A stretch of DNA of 64,000 nucleotides from Alphaproteobacteria bacterium (GCA_017616015.1 JAFZYY010000001.1:124001-188000); one strand, 5' to 3'; positions 7,604 to 15,760 are shown, counted from the first letter of the stretch. Translations and numbers: made by a program. The notes: a model not told the origin generated them from the letters alone.

Positions 7604-7930
7604 CGAAAAGCCCTTTCTTCAAAGTTCTGTTCTCATTGTCCGACGGAATGAAACGGCTTGCAAGTGTTTGTATTTTCGACGTTTGCCGTTAATTGCGTTT
7701 AATTGCTTTTTATTGCTTTTGATTAACATTTTTCCCGATTCAAAAACCGGAATCGTGAACCGGAAGGGATTTTTTATCCGACTTTACCGATTCGTTTCCG
7801 GAGGGGGAGGAAAAAACAGGGGGTGTTTCTGATGGTTATTCGTATTTTTCCGAAGGAGCTTATTTCGACCGAAAAGCCCGAAAAAGCGGAACCCCGGTGG
7901 AACCCTGATAAAAAGAATACTTGTTCCAGA
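7604..7930. other. Non-coding interval between the mobile element and tRNA-Val
   Basis: No credible gene is seen here. The interval carries the upstream region of the 339-residue protein and, at about 7688-7725, three successive direct repeats of the form attgctttt with an approximately 11-bp period. Such helically phased AT-rich repeats can be replication iterons or regulator sites. The proximal boundary of the integrated element should lie between here and the tRNA. Confidence 0.5.
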
Positions 7931-7970
7931 AAAATTTTAACCCCCGAAAACCTCAATGTTTTCAGGGGTT
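7931..7970 (-). terminator. Intrinsic terminator of tRNA-Val
   Basis: The stem aaccccXgaaaac/gttttcXggggtt has one mismatch and a 6-nt loop. On the minus strand it lies just after the tRNA CCA end and is followed by a T-rich stretch. Confidence 0.75.
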
Positions 7971-7974
7971 TAAA

Positions 7975-8049
<75 letters not shown>

Positions 8050-8139
8050 GCTGTTGTTGCGTATTGCAACAAGATGATTTATGCTTTTATAGTCTTCTTT
8101 TAAGGAATGCAACAAAAAAACGCACGCGGAGCAAAAAAA

Positions 8140-9003
8140 ATGACGGCTGTTAAAAATTATCCGCCGTTTTTGTTGGAAAAGTCCGGAAAACCGCCTTTTC
8201 CCGTCGTACTGTCGTCTCCGCACAGCGGGACTTTTTATCCCGAACGTTTATTTCATTTAACCGATTTAAAGCTGTCTGATTTTCAACGTTACGAAGACGC
8301 CGCCGTCGACCGCCTGTTTTCTTTCGCGCCCGCGATGGGATTGCCTTTACTGTCCGCCGTTTACGGTCGGGCGTGGGTGGATTTGAACAGATACCCGCTG
8401 GAATTGGATCCGACGATGTTTTCGGATTCTTTGCCGCCTCAGACGATGAGTGATTCCGTTCGCGTTAAATACGGTTTCGGCGTCATCGCGCGCCAGCTGA
8501 ACGCCAATAAACTGATATATCGCGAAAAACTGCGCTTTTCCGTAGAACAATCAAGGCTGACGGATATTCATTTTCCGTATCATGCCGCACTGAAAGATCA
8601 GATTGAAAAAAATCTGGCGAATTACGGAAAGTCTTTGCTGTTGGATTTGCATTCCATGCCCGTATTGCCCGCTTCTTTTCTGATGAAGGATAAAATGCCG
8701 GATTTTGTTCTGGGAACGGCGAACGGAGCGGCCTGCGCGCCGGAATTAGCGGAAGTCGCCGCAAATATTTTGCAGGAAATGGGGTTCGTTGTGACGATTA
8801 ATTTGCCGTATAGCGGCGCTTATACGACGGTTAATTACGGGCGTCCCGCAATACACAGTCATGCGATGCAGATTGAAATCGGTCGGCATCTTTATTGGAA
8901 CGAAGAGCAATATATGCCGTCAGAAAATTTTAACGCTTTATGGCGTAAACTATCCATATTTACGGATCGGTTTTTACGGGTTTTGCCAGACTTAAAATTG
9001 TAG
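8140..9003 (+). CDS. N-formylglutamate amidohydrolase family protein
   Basis: This family hydrolyses N-formyl-L-glutamate to glutamate and formate, the last step of one histidine degradation route, and includes related zinc amidohydrolases. Family motifs are visible: SSPHSG near residues 25-30, GRAWVDLNRYPLELDP near 76-91, DLHSMP near 169-174 and HSHAMQIEIGRHLYW towards the end. I chose the ATG at 8140, which is preceded by GGAG, over an ATG at 8107 placed directly on its putative ribosome-binding site. The length of 287 residues is normal. No hut genes lie nearby, so the exact substrate is uncertain. Four bases separate it from the next gene, suggesting co-transcription. Confidence 0.85.
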   Translation: MTAVKNYPPFLLEKSGKPPFPVVLSSPHSGTFYPERLFHLTDLKLSDFQRYEDAAVDRLFSFAPAMGLPLLSAVYGRAWVDLNRYPLELDPTMFSDSLPPQTMSDSVRVKYGFGVIARQLNANKLIYREKLRFSVEQSRLTDIHFPYHAALKDQIEKNLANYGKSLLLDLHSMPVLPASFLMKDKMPDFVLGTANGAACAPELAEVAANILQEMGFVVTINLPYSGAYTTVNYGRPAIHSHAMQIEIGRHLYWNEEQYMPSENFNALWRKLSIFTDRFLRVLPDLKL

Positions 9004-9007
9004 GAAC

Positions 9008-9814
9008 ATGAAGCGTTTTTTACCGGTTATGCTCTTTTTATCGCTTCTTTTTCCGTTTCGGGGAAAGGCGGACGATTCTCTTTTATGCCTGAAAGAGGCC
9101 GTGCGTTTGGAAAAAAGGGAACGAATTCAGAAAAATCTTTTAAGCGCGATTGCTTTGGTGGAAAGTGGGCGGTATTCCAAGCAGTATCCGACGGGTGTGT
9201 CGTGGCCGTGGACGGTGACCGCGGAAGGAAAGGGGCAGTTTTATCCGTCTAAAGAGGAAGCTTTGGCAGCGGTGCGTGATCTTCAAAGCAACGGCATCGA
9301 AAATATAGACGTTGGCTGCATGCAGATTAATCTGAAGTATCACCCGAACGCTTTCGACAGTTTGGAGGACGCTTTCAATCCGGCAAAAAACGTGGCGTAT
9401 GCGGCGGATTTTTTGAAAAAGAACTATCAGGAAACAAAATCCTGGGGGGAAGCCGCGACACGCTATCATTCCAAAAACGTCCGCAAAGCCTTCAAATACG
9501 AAGACAAGCTTCTGGAAACATGGAACCGCCTGGCTAAATACGGCAATCCGGCCGATCCAACGCAAGTCGCTCAAATCAAAGACATTTCCAAAGAAACCGT
9601 TGAAAAAATAAATAGAAAAATCCGGCAGATAAAACAAAAAAACTCAATAAAGCCCGTTACGACAATCAAACCGGGATCTGAGGAAGGGCGGAAAATGGCC
9701 GCTCAATGGCGCAAAGAAAAACTGGAAGAATATATGGCCAGGAAAAAAGCCAAGCCGGTCAGCGAACCTATTTTTGAAGATGCGGAACCAAAAGTGGAAA
9801 AAGCAGAAAATTGA
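9008..9814 (+). CDS. Secreted lytic transglycosylase (SLT domain)
   Basis: A signal peptide (KRFLPVMLFLSLLFPFRGKA) precedes a VirB1/SLT-type domain. The putative catalytic glutamate is E49 in AIALVESGR, and the VGCMQINLKYHP segment (about 101-112) and the ATRYHSKNVRKAF segment fit the family. Such enzymes cleave the glycan strands of peptidoglycan, producing 1,6-anhydromuramic ends, and can open passages for secretion machines. The tail after about residue 185 is Lys-rich and low complexity. It is probably co-transcribed with the preceding amidohydrolase (4-bp gap). An 88-bp gap with a promoter separates it from the RNase J-like module. Confidence 0.85.
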   Translation: MKRFLPVMLFLSLLFPFRGKADDSLLCLKEAVRLEKRERIQKNLLSAIALVESGRYSKQYPTGVSWPWTVTAEGKGQFYPSKEEALAAVRDLQSNGIENIDVGCMQINLKYHPNAFDSLEDAFNPAKNVAYAADFLKKNYQETKSWGEAATRYHSKNVRKAFKYEDKLLETWNRLAKYGNPADPTQVAQIKDISKETVEKINRKIRQIKQKNSIKPVTTIKPGSEEGRKMAAQWRKEKLEEYMARKKAKPVSEPIFEDAEPKVEKAEN

Positions 9815-9832
9815 CAAACTTAGACAAAAAGC

Positions 9833-9861
9833 TTGATTAATTTCTAAAGTTTCCGTATTCT
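9833..9861 (+). promoter_or_regulatory. Sigma-70-like promoter of the first RNase J-like/IscX-like module
   Basis: TTGATT at 9833-9838 and TATTCT at 9856-9861 are separated by 17 bp, about 40 bp before the start codon at 9903. A TTGACA at 9811-9816 lies upstream but has no good -10 at the right distance. Confidence 0.45.
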
Positions 9862-9902
9862 GATATAAATATATTTGTATTTCTAACGCTGGGGAAAAAG
9901 AA

Positions 9903-11597
9903 ATGGCTTCGACAAAAAATTCTGAACCGGGGTTGTATTGGACACCTAAAGGCGGCAATAACCATGAGGCAATGTTCGCCAGTTGTCATAATTATACTTC
10001 CGTAACAAAGGATAAAGAAACCGGAAAAGTCAGCAAGACGACAATCCTGATTGACATGGGGCAAAATGAAGATCCAAAAGATTTTGCCGATGGCGTATAC
10101 CAAAAGGTCGTTCCCGCGTTAACGGATTGTCTGGCCATACCGGGACAGCCCGAGCCGGAGGAGCCGGCGGCGGCTATTTTCCTGACGCACAGTCATTCGG
10201 ATCATATTGACGCTATTTTCGAATATGTCCAAATGGGGGTGGAGTTACCGCCGATTTACGGGACGGAATATACAATTAACGCCTTAAGAGCCGAATTCAT
10301 AAAACGTCAGATTCCGGTTCCCGAAGGTCTTGAAATGAAAACCGTTGAAGCCGGAGATACGATTGAAATCGGAAATATGAAGGTAGAGGCTTTGGCCGCT
10401 TCTCACAGCATTCCCGGGTGCTTGAGTTTCAAGCTGTCCAATGAAGAAGTATCCGCTTTTCATTCAGGCGATACAAAATCCGATCAGACCTCTTCTTTAG
10501 GGGACGGACGCGGTGTCAGTCTGGACGCGTATCGCGCCATGGAAGGCGTCGATTTCGCCGTTTGGGACGGCGCTATGGCAAACAGAAGCGGTCATTCAAC
10601 CAGCGAGGCCGGCGCAAAGGAAGAATATAAAAAAATATTCGAAGATAAAGCTAATGAAGGCAAGCAAATTATCGTTGCAATGCCGGCGGCTCATTCGCAG
10701 AGACTGGCTTCCGTCATAGCGGCGGCGGCTGAAGCGGGAAAGCACGTTATTATTAACGGCGGCGCCACAATGGAAATAAACTATGTGGCGTTAGGGGATA
10801 ACGGCTATGATTTGCAGGAAAAATATCCCGATATTACAATCGCTACAGCAGGATCTGATGAGGCGCAAAAGATTAAGCCGGAAGATTGCATAACCATTAC
10901 TACCGGCATTTACGGCGAAAAAAATTCTCCGTTTGTTAAAAAGTTACAGGGACTTGATGACAGTTTTGTTCTACGGGACGATGCTGTTATCGTTTCCCCC
11001 GCCGTCGGCAAGGCTGTCAGCGAACGTGAAAAAATCGAAGACCTTTTGGACGGGTATATAGAGAAAGACCCCGACCATCGTTCCGGAATGAAAATTATTA
11101 CTGCTGAAACTGTCAAAGGAATCGGTTCAAGCGGTCATGCCCAGCACGATGATTTTTTCCAGGATCTTTTGCCGGCTTTGAAGGCGAAAGTGAATGTGCC
11201 TACACATGTCGGGTCCGCCAAAAAGGCTGAGCGATTCATGCAGGAGCTGCGAGACGCAGGATACGGAACTCTGTCCGAATATCCGCGCAACGGATATACG
11301 GTTCAGGTGACAAAACAAGGGTGTCAGATCGTCGCTAAAGAAGAAGTCAAATGGATCGGAGCAAAGTACTCCAAGAAAAAAGATAAAGACGGAAACGACG
11401 TGTTGGATAAACAACTCAGTTGGAGTGTTGAAGACGATCACGGATTTTCTACGGGAGATTTCCGTCAGGATAACGCCAGAAAAAAAATTAAAGAATGGCA
11501 GCAGAAAAACAGTCAGGGAAATAATCAGGATAAGGGAAATAATCAGAACAACGTGAATTCGTCGATAATAAAGGATATAAAGAGAGATGGTCGATAA
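9903..11597 (+). CDS. RNase J-like metallo-beta-lactamase/beta-CASP protein, copy 1
   Basis: This 564-residue protein has the metal-binding HSHSDH at residues 96-101. That is followed by LPPIYGTEYTINAL, HSIPG around 168 and HSGDTKSDQT around 186, each of which resembles RNase J at the corresponding positions. Later beta-CASP-like motifs are GHAQHDD (from 411) and VPTHVGS (around 433). RNase J enzymes are RNA exo/endonucleases. This protein is highly divergent, so RNA cleavage is an inference. The N-terminus starts GGNNHEAMFASCH, which is also present in the second copy at 12032. The tail is Asn/Gln/Lys-rich. Its stop overlaps the start of the following IscX-like gene by 11 bp, indicating translational coupling. 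Confidence 0.75.
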   Translation: MASTKNSEPGLYWTPKGGNNHEAMFASCHNYTSVTKDKETGKVSKTTILIDMGQNEDPKDFADGVYQKVVPALTDCLAIPGQPEPEEPAAAIFLTHSHSDHIDAIFEYVQMGVELPPIYGTEYTINALRAEFIKRQIPVPEGLEMKTVEAGDTIEIGNMKVEALAASHSIPGCLSFKLSNEEVSAFHSGDTKSDQTSSLGDGRGVSLDAYRAMEGVDFAVWDGAMANRSGHSTSEAGAKEEYKKIFEDKANEGKQIIVAMPAAHSQRLASVIAAAAEAGKHVIINGGATMEINYVALGDNGYDLQEKYPDITIATAGSDEAQKIKPEDCITITTGIYGEKNSPFVKKLQGLDDSFVLRDDAVIVSPAVGKAVSEREKIEDLLDGYIEKDPDHRSGMKIITAETVKGIGSSGHAQHDDFFQDLLPALKAKVNVPTHVGSAKKAERFMQELRDAGYGTLSEYPRNGYTVQVTKQGCQIVAKEEVKWIGAKYSKKKDKDGNDVLDKQLSWSVEDDHGFSTGDFRQDNARKKIKEWQQKNSQGNNQDKGNNQNNVNSSIIKDIKRDGR

Positions 11598-11838
11598 TCA
11601 GGATTGGAATAACGTTCAGTTTTGGGCCGCGGAGCTTGATAAAAAATATCCCCGGACGAATTTGATTTCTTTGTCGAATCAAAAATTGACGGAAATGATT
11701 CTTTCTCTGGAATCCGCAAAAGGTATGCCGGCATTGCCGCAGGATAAGGTTTACTATTTCGCTCTTAAATCGGCGTGGGTAATCGTTCAGCACGGCGGCG
11801 TTGACGATTCGGGCGATGTGCCGGACGCTTATATTTAG
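11587..11838 (+). CDS. IscX-like small protein, copy 1
   Basis: This is an 83-residue acidic protein. The pattern W-x5-W-x3-L-x3-YP...L...A-x-W, with about 42 residues from YP to the last Trp, closely parallels IscX (YfhJ), a frataxin-competing regulator of Fe-S cluster assembly. It ends in a distinctive DVPDAYI. The ribosome-binding site and start lie inside the end of the RNase J-like gene. By hand alignment about two thirds of positions are identical to the second copy at 14132, far more than between the two partner hydrolases. IscX relatedness is a motif-level inference. No isc or suf genes are present nearby. Confidence 0.65.
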   Translation: MVDNQDWNNVQFWAAELDKKYPRTNLISLSNQKLTEMILSLESAKGMPALPQDKVYYFALKSAWVIVQHGGVDDSGDVPDAYI

Positions 11839-11960
11839 AGGATTGATTTTGTTTTTGTCATTACAGGAGCTTGTTGTAATCAAAGAGGATAATGAGAACG
11901 TCGGAACTTAGCAAATTCTTGTTGAAATGCAAAAACGGAAACAGCAAAAGAACGGATAAA

Positions 11961-11988
11961 TTGTAATTTTTTATGTTACGGATTATAA
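11961..11988 (+). promoter_or_regulatory. Promoter of the second module
   Basis: TTGTAA (11961-11966) and TTATAA (11983-11988) are separated by 16 bp. A 15-bp perfect palindrome follows immediately (next entry). Confidence 0.5.
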
Positions 11989-11994
11989 CCAGAG

Positions 11995-12009
11995 GATATT
12001 CAGAATATC
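11995..12009. promoter_or_regulatory. 15-bp palindrome, candidate operator
   Basis: GATATTC-A-GAATATC is perfectly symmetric and would lie at about the transcription start of the second RNase J-like gene, 22 bp before its ATG. No matching palindrome was seen upstream of copy 1. Confidence 0.4.
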
Positions 12010-12031
12010 TTTAGCAAAAGAGGGAACGAAT

Positions 12032-14059
12032 ATGACAACGGAAAAATATTTGGAATATATGTCTTTCGGCGGTAACAATCACGATGCGATGTTCGGCAGT
12101 TGCCATAGAATTACGGCCGGAGCGATAGATAAGGAAACGGGCGAAGAAAAGAAAACCGTTGTCATTTTCGACTGGGGAAAGAATGAAGCTCCGGAAAAAT
12201 TTGCAGGCGGTCAATACGATGTGGTCGTGCCGGATTTGTCCAAACATGTTCCCATGCCCGGTCAAGAAAAACCTGAAGAATTAGCCGAAGCTATAGTTTT
12301 ATCGCACAGCCATTCGGATCATATCGGCGGTTTTGAAGAATATTTGGAAATATTATATGTCGAGCACAGAAGAATAGAAGATCTTAAACGCTCCGGAGAT
12401 CCGTCTTATGATGCGGAAGCACGTAAATTTCAGGAACTGATAAAAAGTGTTCCCCCTATATACGCTACGCAAGATACCATAAACGCTATTGAAAAGGATA
12501 TGGTTGGCCGGCGCAAAAAATATTATGATCCGAAAGGCAGAGGGGATATCGTTACCGAGCTTCAGGCGTTGGGACTTCGTTTCGGTACGAAAGAACAGAC
12601 GATAGAACCCGGAACCGAACTTTCATTTGGTTCAAACGGAGAATTGAAAGCGAAAATTACAACCGCGGCACATTCCGTGGAATCTGTCGGTATGGCATTC
12701 CACAACGGTGAATCTTTCGGTTTGATTACAGGTGATACCAAAGTGGTGGTTCAATCCGAACTTGATGATTTCGGTAAAGGACTGCCCCGGCAGATTCTCG
12801 TAACTGATGCGGCGCATCGGCATAAAAAAGGCAAGCCGACAACCGACCAACAAATGGTCGACCGCACGATGCAATTTGCTGAAGAGCATGATGGCCAACC
12901 GCTTCTTTTCGTCTTGCCTGCCTATCATGCGGCCGCGCAAAAGCTGATTATCGACGCGCTGATTAAAAGCGGCAAAAAAATAATAGTCGACGGCGGTCCC
13001 GGTATGCAACAGTCTGTTATGTCTTTCGTGGAGAATAATCCTGAATACGGCAAGTATGTTTTTCCCGCCGGCAGCGAAGAAGCCAAACGTCAGGAAGCGG
13101 AAGATGAACGTCAGGGAAAATTCGGCGATACGGTTTATTTTACCACGGGTCTTTATAATTCTGATGCAGAAAACTCTTTGCTTGTAGCCGCAATGAGAGG
13201 GGAAAGAGATTTAAGACCGGGCACTGTTGTTTTTGCTTCCGCTTTTGGTAAAGAAGACGATGTATGGGAAACCTTTACCGATTTCGTTCGCGAAGGAGAA
13301 AAAAACGGAAAATGTAAGGGAATGGAGTTTTATACGGCTCAAGAAATAAAAATCTCGCCGACAATAGAAACAGAAGCTATACCTGAAATGGCCTCCAGAG
13401 GACACGCCAATGGTGAAGAATTCGATCTGATATGCGAGAATAACGCGGAAAAAGGAAAGACCATCGTTGTTTGTACTCATGCCGAAATTGTTCCTGAAGT
13501 AAAAGATAAAAAAGGAAATGTAATTCAGGCCGGGCACGATTACTATCAGGAAGCCAGAGAACATGCGGAAAGCCTTGGTTATTGCGCTCCGGCTATCCAC
13601 AACGGAACAGTGATTCGGGCAACAAAAGACGGTGTCGCTGTTGACGGAAAACGAACGGAAAAAGTCGGTTGGTTGGCTGTTGAGCATCTGTGCCACTATG
13701 ATGTGCAGCGAGATAAAAAAGGCCGCCTTAAAAAAGATGAAAAAGGTTATTTCCGTTATAGCAAAGGGATCGGGAAAATAAAAAGAATCACACATGAAAC
13801 GGATCATGGTTTCTCTTCAGAGGGTAAATCGGTCGATGAAGAAAAAAGCGATGAAATCAATAAAGAAGAAGTCAAGAAAAAAACCAAAAAAGCTAAGAGA
13901 GATGCCGCGGTGAGAGCTACGGGAGGAAAACAGGAACCTGTGTCGAATAAAGGGGCGCGGGCTACGATGAAAAAGCTGTTCGGTTTTATGAAAAAGGACA
14001 GTTCTTTCGATAAAGCCTATAAAGAAAAGCTGAAAGATGCTAAAGGCAAGAAAAAATAA
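12032..14059 (+). CDS. RNase J-like metallo-beta-lactamase/beta-CASP protein, copy 2
   Basis: This 675-residue paralogue of the 9903 gene shares the GGNNHDAMFGSCHRIT start, then DKETGEEKKTVVIFDWGKNE. The metal motif HSHSDHIGG begins at residue 92. HSVES, ITGDTK and GHANGEE (from 457) correspond to RNase J-like positions, and VVCTHAE probably serves as the later His motif. It is about 110 residues longer than copy 1, with an insertion after the metal motif (VEHRRIEDLKRSGDPSY) and a Lys-rich tail from about 590 (KEEVKKKTKKAKRDAAVRA). Such basic tails often contact RNA or DNA. It has its own promoter and is followed by its own IscX-like gene 72 bp downstream. Substrate is unknown. Confidence 0.75.
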   Translation: MTTEKYLEYMSFGGNNHDAMFGSCHRITAGAIDKETGEEKKTVVIFDWGKNEAPEKFAGGQYDVVVPDLSKHVPMPGQEKPEELAEAIVLSHSHSDHIGGFEEYLEILYVEHRRIEDLKRSGDPSYDAEARKFQELIKSVPPIYATQDTINAIEKDMVGRRKKYYDPKGRGDIVTELQALGLRFGTKEQTIEPGTELSFGSNGELKAKITTAAHSVESVGMAFHNGESFGLITGDTKVVVQSELDDFGKGLPRQILVTDAAHRHKKGKPTTDQQMVDRTMQFAEEHDGQPLLFVLPAYHAAAQKLIIDALIKSGKKIIVDGGPGMQQSVMSFVENNPEYGKYVFPAGSEEAKRQEAEDERQGKFGDTVYFTTGLYNSDAENSLLVAAMRGERDLRPGTVVFASAFGKEDDVWETFTDFVREGEKNGKCKGMEFYTAQEIKISPTIETEAIPEMASRGHANGEEFDLICENNAEKGKTIVVCTHAEIVPEVKDKKGNVIQAGHDYYQEAREHAESLGYCAPAIHNGTVIRATKDGVAVDGKRTEKVGWLAVEHLCHYDVQRDKKGRLKKDEKGYFRYSKGIGKIKRITHETDHGFSSEGKSVDEEKSDEINKEEVKKKTKKAKRDAAVRATGGKQEPVSNKGARATMKKLFGFMKKDSSFDKAYKEKLKDAKGKKK

Positions 14060-14131
14060 AAAACTGTTGATCCGAAGCAGAAAATTCGAAGTTAAAAGGC
14101 AGGCTTTTATTAGTCTTGGGAGGAAAAGTTT

Positions 14132-14380
14132 ATGGCTGATGAATATGATTGGTTTTCTCTTGATTTTTGGGCGGAAGAATTAGAGAAAAAATATCCGTCG
14201 ACGAACTTATTTTCTTTATCCGATCAAAAGCTTTCAGAAATGCTTCTTTCTTTAGAAGCCGCAAAGGGTATGTCTGCGTTGCCGACAAAGAAGTCTTATT
14301 TTTCCGCGTTGCGTTCAGCCTGGACCGTTGTTCAATACGGGGGAGATGACTCTAAAGACATTCCTGACGCGTATATCTGA
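14132..14380 (+). CDS. IscX-like small protein, copy 2
   Basis: This 82-residue acidic protein is very similar to the 11587 protein. The shared core includes FWA-E-L-KKYP-TNL-SLS-QKL-EM-LSLE-AKGM and the same DIPDAYI ending. A strong GGAGG lies 8 nt before the ATG. It follows the second RNase J-like gene. The IscX-like spacing of Trp, Tyr-Pro and the final Trp is retained. The conserved C-terminal PDAYI extends beyond the usual IscX length of about 66 residues and may be a docking tail. Confidence 0.65.
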   Translation: MADEYDWFSLDFWAEELEKKYPSTNLFSLSDQKLSEMLLSLEAAKGMSALPTKKSYFSALRSAWTVVQYGGDDSKDIPDAYI

Positions 14381-14407
14381 TTTATTTGTATTTACTTTTT
14401 GATGCTT

Positions 14408-14454
14408 TGTGGCATTCTTTTCCCTGAATGAAAAAATGAGGGAAAAATGCCACA
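14408..14454 (+). promoter_or_regulatory. Hairpin occluding the glucokinase ribosome-binding site and start codon
   Basis: The left arm at 14408-14425 (TGTGGCATTCTTTTCCCT) pairs with the right arm at 14439-14454 (AGGGAAAAATGCCACA), forming about 16 pairs with a two-base bulge. The right arm contains both the GAGGGA ribosome-binding site and the ATG at 14447. Confidence 0.65.
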
Positions 14455-15424
14455 TCGTTTTATGGGATTGATTGCAGATATCGGCGGAACGAATGCTCGC
14501 TTTGCTTTATGTTCCGATGAAGGAGAAATTCTTTCTCCTCTGACTTTGTTATGTCGGGATTTTCCGTCTTTGGAATTGGCCGTAAAAGCCTATCTGGAAA
14601 AGATTGAATATCGCGGGCCGGCGATTAAACGGGCGGCGTTTGCCGTGGCTTGTCCCGTTTTGGGAGACCGGATTTCGATGACGAACAGCGATTGGAGCTT
14701 TTCCGTATCGGAAGTAAAAAGCGTCCTCGACCTGGACAGTCTGGACGTCGTAAACGATTTCGTCGCGCAGGCGCTGGCGGTTCCGCTGCTTAAAGAAAGC
14801 GAAAAATTAAAAATCGGGCAGGGCGAAGCGACGAAAGGCTTCCCGATTGTCGTCGTCGGGCCGGGTACGGGACTGGGCGTGTCGATTCTGGTGCCGCAGC
14901 CGGACGGACAGTGGATCGCCGTGGCCAGTGAAGGCGGGCACGCGACGATGCCGGCGCCGTACCCCGAAGAAGAACGGGTCATCGCGGCTTTGCGTCAGGA
15001 ATACGGTCACGTTTCCGCGGAGCGCGTCGTTTCCGGCATGGGGCTGACGAATTTATATAAGACATTGCTTGTTTTGCACGGACGGGAAGGACTTTCTTTG
15101 GAACCGCAGGACATTTCGCGCCGCGCGTTGGAAGGCGATGATTTATGCCGCGAAGCCGTACAGATGATGTTCGGTTTGCTCGGCACTTTGGCGGGCAATC
15201 TGGCGTTGACGGCGGGGGCGTTGGGCGGCGTTTATATTGCCGGCGGCATTATTCCGCGCGACGGATTGTTGGAAATGTTCATGGAATCTTCCTTCAGAGT
15301 CCGGTTTGAAGCGAAGGGACGTTTCGCGTCTTACCTGTCGAGGATTCCGACGTATGTGATGATTTCGGATTATCCGGCTTTTCTGGGGCTGTCGGGTTTG
15401 GTTCGAAAAAACGTCAATAAATAA
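14447..15424 (+). CDS. glk: Glucokinase
   Basis: Glucokinase phosphorylates glucose to glucose-6-phosphate using ATP. The N-terminus carries the phosphate-binding IADIGGTNARFAL, then VNDFVAQALAVP with the catalytic Asp environment, VVGPGTGLGVSIL and the HATMPAP-containing segment characteristic of the bacterial Glk family. The length of 325 residues is normal. The start at 14447 follows GAGGGAAAA. A second in-frame ATG at 14462 would also give a typical Glk start but lacks a ribosome-binding site. The initiation region is buried in a long hairpin, suggesting post-transcriptional control. The gene is flanked by tRNA-Asp downstream. Confidence 0.93.
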   Translation: MPHRFMGLIADIGGTNARFALCSDEGEILSPLTLLCRDFPSLELAVKAYLEKIEYRGPAIKRAAFAVACPVLGDRISMTNSDWSFSVSEVKSVLDLDSLDVVNDFVAQALAVPLLKESEKLKIGQGEATKGFPIVVVGPGTGLGVSILVPQPDGQWIAVASEGGHATMPAPYPEEERVIAALRQEYGHVSAERVVSGMGLTNLYKTLLVLHGREGLSLEPQDISRRALEGDDLCREAVQMMFGLLGTLAGNLALTAGALGGVYIAGGIIPRDGLLEMFMESSFRVRFEAKGRFASYLSRIPTYVMISDYPAFLGLSGLVRKNVNK

Positions 15425-15433
15425 AAAAAAGTC

Positions 15434-15462
15434 TTGCAAAGGACGAAGGATATCTATATAAA
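15434..15462 (+). promoter_or_regulatory. tRNA-Asp promoter
   Basis: TTGCAA (15434-15439) and TATAAA (15457-15462) are separated by 17 bp, ending 13 bp before the mature tRNA 5' end. Confidence 0.7.
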
Positions 15463-15475
15463 CATTTCTTGTTGC

Positions 15476-15553
15476 GGGGGTGTAGCTCAGTTTGGTTAGA
15501 GCGACGGCCTGTCACGCCGTAGGTCGCGGGTTCGAGCCCCGTCACTCCCGCCA
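15476..15553 (+). tRNA. tRNA-Asp(GTC)
   Basis: The sequence forms a cloverleaf with acceptor GGGGGTG/CACTCCC (one G-U), D-arm GCTC...GAGC, anticodon arm ACGGC-CTGTCAC-GCCGT with anticodon GTC, T-loop TTCGAGC, discriminator G and encoded CCA. Confidence 0.95.
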
Positions 15554-15605
15554 TAAAACAAACCGCCTTTGGGCGGTTTTTTTTATGGCGCAAGGGCTCG
15601 AACCC
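15528..15605. repeat. Extended imperfect palindrome spanning the tRNA-Asp 3' half and terminator
   Basis: Three nested arms pair in order: GGGTTCGAGCCC (15528-15539) with GGGCTCGAACCC (15594-15605), CGCCATAAAA with TTTTATGGCG, and the terminator stem. The outer arm is the tRNA T-arm, so an antisense copy of it lies downstream. Confidence 0.75.
15561..15584 (+). terminator. Terminator of tRNA-Asp
   Basis: The stem AACCGCC/GGCGGTT with a TTTG loop is followed by a run of T. The stem can be extended outward by CGCCATAAAA (15549-15558) pairing with TTTTATGGCG (15581-15590). Confidence 0.85.
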
Positions 15606-15742
15606 GAAAGGGGGCGCTAAGCAAAAACAGGCTGTGACGCCTGTTTTTGTCTGCAAGCCCAGCATAATCTTAATGAGCAAAAAACACGAAAGTGTTTTGC
15701 GGCGAATTTAGATGTTGCTGCACGAAAAGGCGTAAGCCTTGT

Positions 15743-15760
15743 CCCCGTCACTCCCGCCAT
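15743..15760 (+). repeat. Duplicate of the tRNA-Asp 3' end (att-like direct repeat)
   Basis: The 18 bases CCCCGTCACTCCCGCCAT repeat exactly those at 15537-15554. Duplication of a tRNA 3' end is the footprint left by tyrosine-recombinase integration, but only about 190 bp without genes lies between the copies. Confidence 0.8.

Noticed and set aside
15414-15680. Small open frame with a GVTGLEPATYGVTGRRSN-like sequence
   Set aside because: It is the antisense of tRNA-Asp; this is a well-known false protein call over tRNA genes.
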